Source: an uncultured Planctomycetota bacterium (lineage in GTDB: Bacteria > Planctomycetota > Phycisphaerae > UBA1845 > Fen-1342). From it: 64,000 bases of DNA. The stretch spans positions 1 to 64,000 of the forward strand of contig CAADGL010000009.1 of NCBI GenBank assembly GCA_900696525.1. Reading direction: 5' to 3'. The stretch's first letter is position 1. Each line of letters begins with the position of its first letter. This document shows, in pieces, positions 7,471 to 16,884 of the stretch. The notes beneath the pieces were generated by a model. That model worked only from the letters and a program-made list of their open reading frames with translations. It was not told the origin of the DNA and searched no databases. The position numbers and the translations under genes are program-made.

Positions 7471-9819
7471 TCAGGGCTGCGGTTGCAGCCTGGCGCGCCA
7501 CTCGGCGGCGGCGTCCGGCCGGTCCCAATCCTCGTAGAGCGTGACGATGCGGCGCGCGGCGCGCTGCGTTCGCTCATGCTCGGCGCCGAGCTGCTGGCGC
7601 AGGATCTGGTAGCCTTCGAGCAGGTGCGGCTCCGCCTCGTCGAAGCGCCGCATCTCGCGCAGCAGCTCGCCGAAGCCGCTGCGGTAGAGGCCGATCAGCC
7701 AATGACCCGTCGGCAGATGCTGGATGCCGAGATTGACGCACTCTGAGAAGAGACGCTCGGACTCGGGGTATCGCCCGAGCTCGCGCAGCAGGTCGGCGTA
7801 GTTGTAGATGCCGGTGATGGTGTTGGGGTGGCGGTCGCCGATGGCGGCGCGGTGCCGCTCCATGTTCAGGCGCATGAGCCGCTCGCCCTCGTCGACGTGG
7901 CCGGCGCGCTTGGTGACGTTGGCCAGGTTGTTGAGCGCGGTCAGTGTGTACGGGTGCTCCGCGCCGTGCAGGGCCAGGCGCTGCTCGTAGGTGTGGCGCA
8001 TCAGCGGCTCGGCCTCGTCATATCGCCCGAGCGAGAAGAGCAGCGCGCCGTAGTTCGTCATCACCGTCAGCCGCAGCGGGTCGTCGGCGGGCAGCGCCTG
8101 CGCGGCGAGCGTGCCGGCGGCGCGCAGCAGGCTCTCGGCCTCGACCTTGTCGCCCTTGGCCAGCAGCACCTGGGCGGTCGCCGAGTAGCCCTGGACGAGC
8201 ACCGCGGGGCTCGGGTTGTCGAGCAGTTCGAGGTGCGCCAGCGATTGCCGCGCCTGCTCCAGGGCCGCGTCGAGTTTTCCCAGCGAGTAGTAGGTGTCCG
8301 AAAGCCGCTGGCGCACGCTGGCCGCGACCTCCGGCTCGCCCGCCAGCTTCTCGCCGACGCGCTGCGCGGCGATGTCGAGCGCCTCGGCCACGGTCATGTC
8401 GTGCCGGCCGATGTAGGGCGAGCCGGCGGAGAAGATGTCCTCGAGAAAGCCGCCGACCGCGTTCGCGATGCGCGCCTCGCGTTCGGCCTTGATGCGGGCG
8501 GCGGCTTCGGCCTGGCGGGCGGCCTCGGCCGCGCCGCGGGCCTCGTCCGCGACGGCCCGGGCGTTCTCGGCGTCGGTCTGACCGCGCCGGGCCTGGTCGC
8601 GCTGCCGCGCCAGCTCGACGGCCAGCGACGACGTCACGATCACGCCCGCGACCAGCAGCACGAAGATGGCCGCCGCGCTGGCGACCAGGGCCGTGTGCCG
8701 GCGGGCGAGCTTGCGAAGCTGGTAGACGGCGCTGGCCGGCCGCGCCAGGATGGGCTCGTCGCGCAGGTAGCGCTCGATGTCCTCGGCCATCGCCGCCGCC
8801 GAGGAGTAGCGCCGTCGGCGGTCTTTTTCCAGCGACTTGAGCACGATGGTCTCGATGTCGCCGCGCAGGTGTGGGCGGCCGGCGGCGAGCGGGGCGGGCG
8901 CGTCTTCGCGGATGATGCGCAGCGCCTCGGGGACGGGCCGGCGGCCGAGATCGTGCGGCATTCGCCCGCTGAGCAGCTCGTGGGCGATGACGCCGAGCGC
9001 GTAGACGTCGCAGCGGATGTCGATCTCCTCGGGGTCGCCGGACGTCTGCTCCGGGCTCATGTAGGGAAGCGTGCCGAGGAGCTCGCCGACGCCGGTGTGC
9101 ATGGTCGCGGTCTGGACGTCGGCGTCGCTGGCGCGGGCGACGCCGAAGTCCAGGATCTTGGGCTGCCGGTCCTGGGTGACGAGGATGTTGGCGGGCTTGA
9201 GGTCGCGATGGATGACGCCCTTCTGGTGGGCGTGGTGCACGGCGTGGCAGACCTGGGCCAGCAGGTCGAGGCGGGCGCGAACGCCGAGACCGTTGCGCTC
9301 GGCGTATTCGGCGAGCGGCTGGCCCTCGATGTACTCCATGGCGAAGTAGGGCTGAGGGCCGGCGCCGGCGTCGGCCGCGCCGGCCTCGTAAATCTGCGCG
9401 ATGCCGGGGTGCTGCAAGCGCGCCAGCACGTGGGCCTCGTAAGTGAAGCGGCTGAGACGCGAGGGCGTCGTCGTTCCGGGGCGCAGCACCTTCAGCGCCA
9501 CGCTGCGGCGCGGATTGTCCTGCTCCGCGAGGTAGACCACGCCCATTCCGCCTTCGCCGAGGCGGCGCAGCACGCGATAGCGCCCGATGACCGCGGGAAT
9601 CGGCGCGTCTTCGTGCGCCAGGGCCCCGGCCAGGTCCGCTACGGGTGTTTCGAGGAAGCCGGTGTTGTCGGAATCCTGGCCGAGGAGGCGGACGGCGGCG
9701 GCGCGCAGCTCCGAGTCGCCGGCGCACATGCGGTCGAGGCAGCGTTCGCGCTCGGCGCCGGCCAGCTCGCAGGCGGCGCGGAAGACCTCGCGCAGGCGCT
9801 GGTGCCGCTCGCTCTTCAT
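7471..9819 (-). CDS. Membrane Ser/Thr protein kinase with C-terminal TPR sensor
   Basis: A 782-residue PknB-type kinase. The catalytic domain is at about 80-352, with Gly loop GEGGMG (88-93), Lys110, HRDLKPAN (204-211), DFG (224-226) and MSPEQ before the APE-like helix. A transmembrane helix (about 377-400) is followed by a coiled coil and tetratricopeptide repeats (about 460-760). A helical segment of about 70 residues precedes the kinase; a similar one starts the kinase at 17511-20219. The start codon overlaps the stop of the ECF sigma factor gene (ATGA at 9816-9819), so the pair is translationally coupled. Planctomycete ECF sigma factors are often paired with such kinases, which are thought to control them. 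Substrate and signal are unknown. Confidence 0.9.
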   Translation of the reverse strand: MKSERHQRLREVFRAACELAGAERERCLDRMCAGDSELRAAAVRLLGQDSDNTGFLETPVADLAGALAHEDAPIPAVIGRYRVLRRLGEGGMGVVYLAEQDNPRRSVALKVLRPGTTTPSRLSRFTYEAHVLARLQHPGIAQIYEAGAADAGAGPQPYFAMEYIEGQPLAEYAERNGLGVRARLDLLAQVCHAVHHAHQKGVIHRDLKPANILVTQDRQPKILDFGVARASDADVQTATMHTGVGELLGTLPYMSPEQTSGDPEEIDIRCDVYALGVIAHELLSGRMPHDLGRRPVPEALRIIREDAPAPLAAGRPHLRGDIETIVLKSLEKDRRRRYSSAAAMAEDIERYLRDEPILARPASAVYQLRKLARRHTALVASAAAIFVLLVAGVIVTSSLAVELARQRDQARRGQTDAENARAVADEARGAAEAARQAEAAARIKAEREARIANAVGGFLEDIFSAGSPYIGRHDMTVAEALDIAAQRVGEKLAGEPEVAASVRQRLSDTYYSLGKLDAALEQARQSLAHLELLDNPSPAVLVQGYSATAQVLLAKGDKVEAESLLRAAGTLAAQALPADDPLRLTVMTNYGALLFSLGRYDEAEPLMRHTYEQRLALHGAEHPYTLTALNNLANVTKRAGHVDEGERLMRLNMERHRAAIGDRHPNTITGIYNYADLLRELGRYPESERLFSECVNLGIQHLPTGHWLIGLYRSGFGELLREMRRFDEAEPHLLEGYQILRQQLGAEHERTQRAARRIVTLYEDWDRPDAAAEWRARLQPQP

Positions 9820-10400
9820 GATGGGTCATTGCGTGTGAGCTGGGCGCGCAGCCACGCCTTGGCGAAGCGCCAGTCGTCCTTCACGGTGCGCGGCGAGACG
9901 CCCAGCGCCTGCGCGGTTTCTTCCACGTCCAACCCGGCGAAGAAGCGCAGTTCGACCACACGCGCCTGGCGCTCGTCGCAGCGCTCCAGCTCGTCCATGG
10001 CCTCGTCCAGAGCCAGCAGGTCGAGCGGCTCGTACCCAGGCTCGCCCCGCTCCACGCCGTCCATCAGCGTCAGCCGCGCCGCGCCCCCGCCGCGCTTGTC
10101 CGCGTTGCGCCCCCGGGCGTGGTCGACAAGAATGCGCCGCAGCATGCGCGCCGCGACGGCGAAAAAGTGCACCCGCCCTTCCCAGCGCGTGTCGCTCTGG
10201 CTCACAAGACGCAGGTAGGCCTCGTGAACCAGCGCCGTGGCCTGAAGCGTGTGCCCCGGCCGCTCCGCCGCCAGCAGGCCGCGGGCGACATTGCGCAGCT
10301 CCTCGTAGACCAGCGGCATGAGCCTTGCGGCGGCGGAATCGTCGCCCTGGCGAGCCAGCTCCAGCAGTTGCGTCACCTGTCCTTGCACGACGTGGCTCAT
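9816..10400 (-). CDS. ECF RNA polymerase sigma factor (planctomycete kinase-linked type)
   Basis: A 194-residue sigma factor. Region 2 (about 10-85) includes LVHEAYLRLV and the segment VHFFAVAARMLRRILVDHAR. Region 4 (about 130-190) has a helix-turn-helix (VEETAQALGVSPRTVKDDW). This matches the large planctomycete/acidobacterial sigma-70 subfamily that sits next to Ser/Thr kinases. The ATG at 10400 is chosen because upstream sequence lacks sigma similarity and no other plausible start lies close by. A perfect TATAAT lies about 100 nt upstream. No anti-sigma gene is adjacent; the coupled kinase gene downstream takes that place. Confidence 0.9.
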   Translation of the reverse strand: MSHVVQGQVTQLLELARQGDDSAAARLMPLVYEELRNVARGLLAAERPGHTLQATALVHEAYLRLVSQSDTRWEGRVHFFAVAARMLRRILVDHARGRNADKRGGGAARLTLMDGVERGEPGYEPLDLLALDEAMDELERCDERQARVVELRFFAGLDVEETAQALGVSPRTVKDDWRFAKAWLRAQLTRNDPS

Positions 10401-10499
10401 CTCCGAGAACCCCGGCAGATTCCGACCGTCCGGATTGCCCCTGTTGCGACCGTTCTTCGCGATCCAAGACGGATGCCGAATGCCGCTTCGGCCCACGCC

Positions 10500-10505
10500 A
10501 TTATA
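10500..10505 (-). promoter_or_regulatory. -10 box for the sigma factor/kinase operon
   Basis: The minus strand reads TATAAT here, a perfect -10 hexamer in otherwise GC-rich DNA. The region 16-18 nt upstream (around CAGTGG) is a poor -35. Transcription would start near 10493 and give a 5' leader of about 90 nt. A factor other than the housekeeping sigma, or an activator, could compensate for the weak -35. Confidence 0.5.
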
Positions 10506-10545
10506 GCGATCCGACCGCTGGGCCACTGCGACAGGAGAACCCCAC

Positions 10546-12189
10546 ATGCCAGCCGAGCTTTGCCGAACGCGCGCACGGGAATTGCGGGCATCGTCCCGGT
10601 TCCTCCCGCTGAGCCTGGTCCTGACGTCGCTTCTTCTCGTGCCCGCGCCGACGCCCGCGGCGCCGCCGCTGGGGCCGCAGCCTGAAGCGCCGCCGCGGCA
10701 CCCGGAGGCGGTCGTCACGAGCGACCGGCCGACGTACGCGCCGGGCGACGTGGCGACCGTGACGGTGACGCTCACGGGGCCGGTGCCGAGCCAGGGGGTC
10801 ATGCAGTTGGTGCTGGCGGCGGATTCCGACGCGGCTGAGCCGCCCATCCTGTGGATGGAGACGCTGACGCTGCCGGACGAACCGGTCGACGACACCTACG
10901 TGTTCCACGTGCCGCTGCCCGACGTCGGTGCGTACTTCGCCGGCGTGCTGGTGCTGAACGCGTTCGGGCGCGTAGTCGAGACGGGCGGCGTCGATCTGTA
11001 CGTCAATCCGCAACTGCCGTGGGTTCCGGACGACGTGCTGACGTACCAGGCGATCCTGGTAGACGCGGCGCTGATCCGGGCCCAGGCGGACTTCGCGGCC
11101 TGGAGCGGCGAGCCGGTGGAGCTGGTGTTCGGGCCGACGAGCTTCAACGTGCGGTTGCAGCACAACGGCGAGCTGCTTGAGCTCTTCGAGAAGCCCGACC
11201 TGCTGCCCGACCTGGCGCTCTATCGTGGCACGCTCGCGGGGCAGCCGGATTCGAGCGTGCGGCTGACGATCGTCGGCGGCGACGTGTACGCGTTCGTCGA
11301 GCCGAGCGACACGCTCAACGACGGGTTCGACGCGTTCTTCGTCGAGCCGTCGCGGCGCTTCGACGAGAATCGCCCGCCGATCGAGCACATCGGCTACTTC
11401 GGCCGTCACGTTGCGGTGCCGCCGCTGGGTGACGACGCTCACGGCGGCCCCGAGGACGGTCCGAGCCCGGCGCCGCCGGAGCTGTTCGGTGCGGGGGACT
11501 GGGGCGGGGTCGAACCGGGCGGCAAGGTGAAGCCGCAGGGGTTCTGGTGTCCGTGGCTGCTGGTGCGCTGCTACTTCGACACGCCGCCGAGCGCGGCGCG
11601 TTCGACGGCGATCTTCGCGTACATCAACTACATGGACGATCGCTTCAGCAAGTACGCGGGGGCGCGGGTGTTCATGGGGGCATGGACGCAGATCAACACG
11701 AACGACTACCCGGACGTTTCGCATCCGAACGACTGGTTCGGGCTGCTGGGGCGATTCCGCAGCGATTTTCCGCTGTTCGACCAGTGGATCGAAGTGCTGT
11801 TCACGGATAACCCGGGCAACATCAACTACTCGGTGTACCTGGGGTTCGCGGGGCTTGACCGCGGCCAGTTCGCGGGCGCGCAGCAGGCGTACGCGTGGGT
11901 GCGCAACAAGCACAACATCAGCACGTTCGTTGTGCGGACGACGACGATGCACGAGCTGTCGCACGTGCTGGGCGCCAGCGACACGGCCAGCGGCCATCGC
12001 AACAACCACCTGTACAAGAAGTGCAAGTGCAAGGTGCTGTGGTGGTGCCTGAAGTGGCAGAAGTACTACTCGGTGATGCGGTCGAGCGTCGACCCGTTCA
12101 TCGTCCACAAGTGGCACGACGCCGACAAGAACACGCTGCGGGCCACGATCCAGGGCACACCCGGGCAGTTCGGCTGGCCGTGTCCGTGA
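10546..12189 (+). CDS. Secreted metzincin-type zinc metalloprotease
   Basis: A 547-residue product with an Arg-rich start and a signal peptide (hydrophobic core about residues 19-36, then AAP). The zinc site HELSHVLGASD (469-479) fits HExxHxxGxxD, with Asp479 as a likely third ligand in place of the usual His. A candidate Met-turn, SVM with Met511, lies 42 residues later, a normal metzincin distance. Residues 50-350 are beta-rich and not recognised. The C-terminus is Cys-rich near KKCKCK and has no dockerin-like repeat, unlike most secreted proteins here. AGGAG stands 10 nt before the ATG. It is transcribed divergently from the sigma/kinase pair and ends in a strong hairpin terminator. Substrate unknown. 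Confidence 0.72.
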   Translation: MPAELCRTRARELRASSRFLPLSLVLTSLLLVPAPTPAAPPLGPQPEAPPRHPEAVVTSDRPTYAPGDVATVTVTLTGPVPSQGVMQLVLAADSDAAEPPILWMETLTLPDEPVDDTYVFHVPLPDVGAYFAGVLVLNAFGRVVETGGVDLYVNPQLPWVPDDVLTYQAILVDAALIRAQADFAAWSGEPVELVFGPTSFNVRLQHNGELLELFEKPDLLPDLALYRGTLAGQPDSSVRLTIVGGDVYAFVEPSDTLNDGFDAFFVEPSRRFDENRPPIEHIGYFGRHVAVPPLGDDAHGGPEDGPSPAPPELFGAGDWGGVEPGGKVKPQGFWCPWLLVRCYFDTPPSAARSTAIFAYINYMDDRFSKYAGARVFMGAWTQINTNDYPDVSHPNDWFGLLGRFRSDFPLFDQWIEVLFTDNPGNINYSVYLGFAGLDRGQFAGAQQAYAWVRNKHNISTFVVRTTTMHELSHVLGASDTASGHRNNHLYKKCKCKVLWWCLKWQKYYSVMRSSVDPFIVHKWHDADKNTLRATIQGTPGQFGWPCP

Positions 12190-12195
12190 GGTTGC

Positions 12196-12251
12196 GGGCC
12201 GGTCGAGGGGCGGGTTTCGCGAGTGCGCCTTGCCCCTCGGCCGGCCCTTTT
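12196..12251 (+). terminator. Rho-independent terminator after the metalloprotease gene
   Basis: A 16-bp stem (GGGCCGGTCGAGGGGC with GCCCCTCGGCCGGCCC, one G-U pair) encloses a loop of about 20 nt and is followed directly by TTTT. It starts 6 nt after the stop codon and separates the protease gene from the next gene on the same strand. Confidence 0.85.
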
Positions 12252-12328
12252 CCGCTTCTGATTACGAGCCGATCGTTCGTGCGGCGGACCTGCTGGCGTC
12301 GCAGGACCGCATGCTAAGGAGACATCCG

Positions 12329-14494
12329 ATGTGCGCGCTTGCATGTGCCCGCGTTCGAACCGTGCTGCTGCTGAGTCTCGGGCTGGCGCTCGCCGCCGGT
12401 CCGGCCCTGGCCACCGACTTCAAGTTCCAGAAGCCGACCGCCAAGGGGAAGATCAAGCTCGGCTTCAAGTCCCTGACGGAGAAATGCGAGTTCATCGAGG
12501 TCGACATCGCCGCTGACGACACCGCCGAGAAGAAGGCCGAGAAGATCAAGAACAAGATCAACAGCCAGTGCGGCACGATCTTCACCGCCACCGTCAGCGG
12601 CGCAACGGTCACGGTCAAGAACGACGTCCACCCCAACCAGAAGGTGTTCATCCACGTCAAGAGCGACGACACGGGTGAGAAGGACCAGATCAAGAAGGAC
12701 AACGAGGGCGGCTGGTTCTCGTCCGGCACCTGGTACGAGCCCAACGGCACCTCGACCGGCAGGTCGCGCAACACCATCGACCAGGGCTACATCAGCATCG
12801 GCACCTCGCGTCACGTCGCGAACGTCCCCACCGGTGAGGGCCAGACCGTCAAGGAGCTGCTCTCGCTCGCGCTGGCCGAGCTGAACGCCGCCGGCGTGAC
12901 CGGGACGGAGCTGGTCGATCTCGGCGGCGGCGCGGCCGCGCTGATCCTGCACCCGACCGCCGAGGACGAGTTCGTCGAGTGGGGCGTCGACGACCTGGGT
13001 CTGGACATCGAGTTTCTCGACCTGCCGCCGGTCGTGAAGCTCGACCTGCTGGCGCGCGACATCACGTACAGCTACAACGACGGCGTCGTCGAAGCGCTGG
13101 TGAGCGCCTCGGCCCGGGTCGGGACGTTCGACCTGCCCCCCGTGCTGATGGTGCCGTACGAGGTGCGCGTCAACGGCCTCGTCGTTCAGACCGGCGAGGT
13201 TCCCTTCGGGCCCGTGCCGACGTTCGGCGTCGATTGCTACATTTCCAGCCCGTCGGCCTGCAACGGCGGTTGCCCGTTCGGACTGGATTGCGTGTGGGTG
13301 GACCTGCCGCCGCGGGACAAGAGCGGTGGCATCGACTACTGCGCGTGCGACATCCTGGGCGGGCTGGGGTTCAGCGTTCCGGCCAATCCGGGCGACGAGG
13401 TCAGCGTCGTGCTCGATCCGTACAACTTCTTCGAGGAAGACGAGGAGGACAACAACGAGGTCAGCCTGACGCTGCCCCGACGGCTCGACTTGCAGGCCAA
13501 CGCGCTCAATATCACCTCGATCGACGGAGGCGTCGTCAGCGGAATGGCGAACGTCGCGGCGCTCATCGGCAGCGAGCAGTACGCGCCCGGCGTAGACCTG
13601 TTCTGGGAAATCCGCGTGAACGGCGTGCCCCACGTCGTGGGCGTGGAGATCGCGCAGGTCGCCCCCGGCTTCACCTGCTATGTTCAGTCTCCGCCGAACT
13701 GCGTCGGCTCGTGTCCGCCGGGCGCGCATAGCTGCGTGCACGCCGAGTGGCCAACGGACTGGTGCGCGTGCTACATTGACTTCTGGCTGGTGTGGTCGGC
13801 CCCCGCCGGTCCGGGTGACACGATCGAGCTGGTCGTCGACGGCCCGGGGCTGCATGCCGAGGACCGCGAAGACAACAACGTGCTGACGGCGGTGATTCCC
13901 GGCGGCGTGCCGGGAGATCGCTGCGACGATCCGCTGATCGTGGGCCCGGGTGATACGCCGTTCAGCAACACGGGCGCCACCACCGACGGCCCGCCGGAGC
14001 CCTGCGGGTTCCTGGGCGACCCGGCGCTGAACACGGATTCGGACATCTGGCTCGTGCACGTGGCCGAATGCTCCGGTCCGCTGACGGTCTCGCTCATGCC
14101 GGCGGGGTTCGAGCAATTGCTCGCCGTGTATCACTTCACATGCCCGCTCAATGGCGGCCCGCTGCTTGCGTGCGAAGCTGCGCCGATCGGCGGCGGCGTC
14201 GCCACCACGCTGCCCGCCGTCGCCGGCGAGTCCTACGTGATCCGCATCGGCGGCCGGCAAGGCCAGCAGGGGACCGGGATTCTGACGATCGAGTGTGCCG
14301 CCACGCCGCCGTGCCCCGGTGACATCAACGGCGACGGCGTCGTTGGCCAGCCCGATCTCGGAATCCTGCTCGGCGCCTTCGGCACGTGCGCGGGACACCC
14401 GGCGTATGTCGCGGCGGCCGACCTGAACCAGGACGGCTGCATCGGCCAACCGGACCTGGGTGTGTTGCTGTCGAGCTGGGGAGAGTGCCCGTAG
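12329..14494 (+). CDS. Secreted multidomain CARDB-like protein with dockerin-like C-terminus
   Basis: A 721-residue product with a signal peptide (about residues 1-26, ending in ALA). An unidentified N-terminal domain reaches about 235. Two CARDB-like beta domains follow (about 236-383 and 384-525), each starting with a KLDL/RLDL strand, holding a Cys-rich loop and ending in EDxEDNNE-type acidic turns. A PPC-like beta domain occupies about 530-655. The end (663-721) carries paired EF-hand repeats of the form GDINGDGVVGQPDLGILL. An in-frame ATG at 12311 exists, but the one at 12329 has AAGGAG at 7 nt spacing and gives a clean signal peptide. Probably a surface or extracellular structural or adhesive protein; no catalytic motif seen. 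Confidence 0.7.
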   Translation: MCALACARVRTVLLLSLGLALAAGPALATDFKFQKPTAKGKIKLGFKSLTEKCEFIEVDIAADDTAEKKAEKIKNKINSQCGTIFTATVSGATVTVKNDVHPNQKVFIHVKSDDTGEKDQIKKDNEGGWFSSGTWYEPNGTSTGRSRNTIDQGYISIGTSRHVANVPTGEGQTVKELLSLALAELNAAGVTGTELVDLGGGAAALILHPTAEDEFVEWGVDDLGLDIEFLDLPPVVKLDLLARDITYSYNDGVVEALVSASARVGTFDLPPVLMVPYEVRVNGLVVQTGEVPFGPVPTFGVDCYISSPSACNGGCPFGLDCVWVDLPPRDKSGGIDYCACDILGGLGFSVPANPGDEVSVVLDPYNFFEEDEEDNNEVSLTLPRRLDLQANALNITSIDGGVVSGMANVAALIGSEQYAPGVDLFWEIRVNGVPHVVGVEIAQVAPGFTCYVQSPPNCVGSCPPGAHSCVHAEWPTDWCACYIDFWLVWSAPAGPGDTIELVVDGPGLHAEDREDNNVLTAVIPGGVPGDRCDDPLIVGPGDTPFSNTGATTDGPPEPCGFLGDPALNTDSDIWLVHVAECSGPLTVSLMPAGFEQLLAVYHFTCPLNGGPLLACEAAPIGGGVATTLPAVAGESYVIRIGGRQGQQGTGILTIECAATPPCPGDINGDGVVGQPDLGILLGAFGTCAGHPAYVAAADLNQDGCIGQPDLGVLLSSWGECP

Positions 14495-14522
14495 GCGGCA
14501 GGCAACGCAGGCGGATGCACAA

Positions 14523-14559
14523 GCGGCAGCGGCGGCGCTTCGCGCGTCGCCGCTGCCGC
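14523..14559. terminator. Hairpin between convergent genes
   Basis: GCGGCAGCGGCG and CGCCGCTGCCGC form a 12-bp stem around a 13-nt loop between the 3' ends of two converging genes (14494 and 14637). There is no T-run on either side, so its role as a bidirectional terminator is plausible but not certain. Confidence 0.45.
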
Positions 14560-14636
14560 CCGGCTAAGCCGCAGTCAGAAGGCCCTGCTGAGCGTGATGG
14601 CCGGGCTGGGTCGGTTGCCTCGTCGCTCGGCCTCGA

Positions 14637-16706
14637 TCACGGCGCGGAAAGGACTTCGTCGGCGTCCGGTTCAGCACCGGCGCCAGCCGCCGCGCCCGGC
14701 GGCGCCTGGTTGATGATGACGTAGTTCACCCAGAACTCCTCCGTGGGCGGGATGCAGCCGCACGGCGTGACAACGCCCATGCGCGACACGCGCAGCATGC
14801 AAAAGCCCGGGGCCTTGCTGTGAACCTGAACGTACCACGAAGTGCACGGCGGCGGCGGCGTAAGGGTCTCGACCGTCGCCTGAATGACGCTGCCCATCTC
14901 CGGAGGGCATCCGCCCGGGATGATCAGCGGGTTGGCCAGCGGGATGTCCGTGTACCAGCCGATGATGTGGTTGTGCGGGTTCGGGTCGAATCCGCACGAG
15001 CCGTTGATGCACGATTCGATCGGACTCCACGCCGGCGGACCGCAGGCCACTCCCGCCGGCCGGACCGGACCGCTGACGCGGATCGCACCATTGGAGATCT
15101 CGAGGGCGGCGGCGTTCGGCATACCCGGACCCATCACGCCGTTGCCCTGGCCGACCACGCCCGCCGCGGAGTCGAGGGTTGAGATGTTCTGGCCGCGCAC
15201 GCCGTAGGTCTGAACCGGCGTCGGATTGTTGGCGAGCCCGTACAGGCCCGCTGCGAACGGCCCGCCGGAGTTGGTCTGGCCCTGGAGCCCGTAGGTCCGG
15301 AATGGACCCGCGCTGACGGCAAGTCCGACGCCGCCGCGGACGACGTCGAGCCCACCGAAGTTGATCGCGCGCATGCCGTAGTTCGCGCCGGCCGGCGCCA
15401 GGTTCGTCGCATCGGCGCGCACTCCGGCGGCGCCGGCCGTTCCGGACGCGGTCTGTCCGTACACGCCGTTCGTCAGGCCAGTGAGGCCGGTGGCGGTGGC
15501 CAGCAGGGCGCTGACGCCGCCCATGATGGAGTCGGTAGCGGCTTCGACGGCGGGCACGGTGCTGGCGGCGTTCGTGATCTGGAACAAGCCGGCGCGGCCG
15601 GTAGAGACGGTGGTCGCCTGAATGACGTTGCTGGCGTTGCCGGCGACCGGGATATCGGCTTGCACGGCGGGGCCGGTGCCGAAGTTGCGCGCCCGGACCG
15701 CAGCGCCGGCGCCGAGGGTCTGCGCTCGCAGCACGTCGCTGCCGTTCGCGCCGTTGGGGATGCTGGCGAAGATCGCCGAGCCCGTGCCGTTGTTCCATGC
15801 AAACAGCGCGTCGCCCGCGCCGGCGGTCACGGCTTCGATGGCGTCGCTGGCGTTAGCGGCGACGGCGATCCGCGCCAGCAGGGCCCGCCCGCCGACGGAC
15901 TCCAGCACGGCGCCGTCGCCGGTTCCGCTGACGAGCGCGGAAATGCCCGGGCCGGTAGACGCGCCGTTGCTTTGCGTGACGAGCATCGCGGCCGCGGCCC
16001 CGGCGCCGGTGCGCTCCACCTGGATCGCGTTGCCGGCGCCGTCCGTTTGGCCGCGCAGCGCCACGCCGGCGCCCGTATTGATGACTTCCCAGGCGGGCAG
16101 CGCACTGGCGACGCTGCCGGAGAACGGCAGCGCGATCATATATGGCAGGATGCCGGCGGGGGCCACGGCCAGCGTTACGTCGCCCGAATCACCGCCGCCG
16201 GAGAGTCCGGCGCCGGCGAAGACGGCGGTGATGTCGCCGCCGACGTCGTCCTCGCCGTCTGCAAAGCCCTCGGGCACGTCGATCAGGCCGCTCCATGGAA
16301 CGCGCAGCGCATAGAGGGCATAGGGGGTGGGTGCCAGCGGCTGCCGCGGCGAAAGCACGGTGTAGGCGCCGCCGGCGCAGTCGCCTGATGCCCCACCGGC
16401 CCGCACGCCGACCTCGACCCAGCGTGCGTCGCCATCGAAGGCCGCGGCGCCGAAATCGACCGGCAGCGTGACGAGCCCGTCTACGACGGTGACGTTGTCG
16501 TGACAGATGGTGCTGCCGACCTGCATTCCGCCGGTGGCGGCATCCCAGAGCGAGAACTGGAGGTCGTACTCGCCGTTGGCGGGGCTGTTGGCATCGCGCA
16601 GGCGGGCCTGGTAAATGAACGCTGGGGGCACGGGGGGAAACGCGAGCACGAGGGGCACGAGTCCTCCGAGGATGAGTGCGAGCACGGCACGGCAAGCGAG
16701 GTTCAT
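14637..16706 (-). CDS. Secreted repeat protein, tail-fibre-like beta architecture
   Basis: A 689-residue product with a signal peptide (about residues 1-22). Residues 24-135 match a domain common at the N-terminus of large bacterial surface proteins (FIYQARLRDANSPANGEYDL to RQPLAPTPYALYAL). The middle (about 190-560) has many degenerate repeats with alternating Gly/Ala/Val, such as TGAGDALFAWNNGTGSAIF, which suggests a beta-helix or phage-tail-like stalk. The last 100 residues contain Cys and Pro and could be a head domain. The ATG at 16706 has AGAGGAG upstream; longer reading upstream is not supported. It is divergent from the sigma factor at 16885. I do not recognise a specific function. 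Confidence 0.65.
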   Translation of the reverse strand: MNLACRAVLALILGGLVPLVLAFPPVPPAFIYQARLRDANSPANGEYDLQFSLWDAATGGMQVGSTICHDNVTVVDGLVTLPVDFGAAAFDGDARWVEVGVRAGGASGDCAGGAYTVLSPRQPLAPTPYALYALRVPWSGLIDVPEGFADGEDDVGGDITAVFAGAGLSGGGDSGDVTLAVAPAGILPYMIALPFSGSVASALPAWEVINTGAGVALRGQTDGAGNAIQVERTGAGAAAAMLVTQSNGASTGPGISALVSGTGDGAVLESVGGRALLARIAVAANASDAIEAVTAGAGDALFAWNNGTGSAIFASIPNGANGSDVLRAQTLGAGAAVRARNFGTGPAVQADIPVAGNASNVIQATTVSTGRAGLFQITNAASTVPAVEAATDSIMGGVSALLATATGLTGLTNGVYGQTASGTAGAAGVRADATNLAPAGANYGMRAINFGGLDVVRGGVGLAVSAGPFRTYGLQGQTNSGGPFAAGLYGLANNPTPVQTYGVRGQNISTLDSAAGVVGQGNGVMGPGMPNAAALEISNGAIRVSGPVRPAGVACGPPAWSPIESCINGSCGFDPNPHNHIIGWYTDIPLANPLIIPGGCPPEMGSVIQATVETLTPPPPCTSWYVQVHSKAPGFCMLRVSRMGVVTPCGCIPPTEEFWVNYVIINQAPPGAAAGAGAEPDADEVLSAP

Positions 16707-16884
16707 GATCAAGCTCCTCTGGCAGGTGGTTTCGGAAAACCGGGGCACACAGTGGTCCCCGCCATGAACGCGAGAACCGGATGTGCGGACCACATTCGGC
16801 AGCGCGGCTTGAATTCTGCCAGCCGCCCTGCGAGAATGCCGGTTCTTATCTGGCGTCACGTCATGGGCCAGTGGCGGGTGCTGC

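Noticed and set aside
12314-14449. Open frame of 711 codons on the minus strand
   Set aside because: Antisense to the CARDB/dockerin-like gene; the EF-hand and signal peptide motifs are all on the plus strand.
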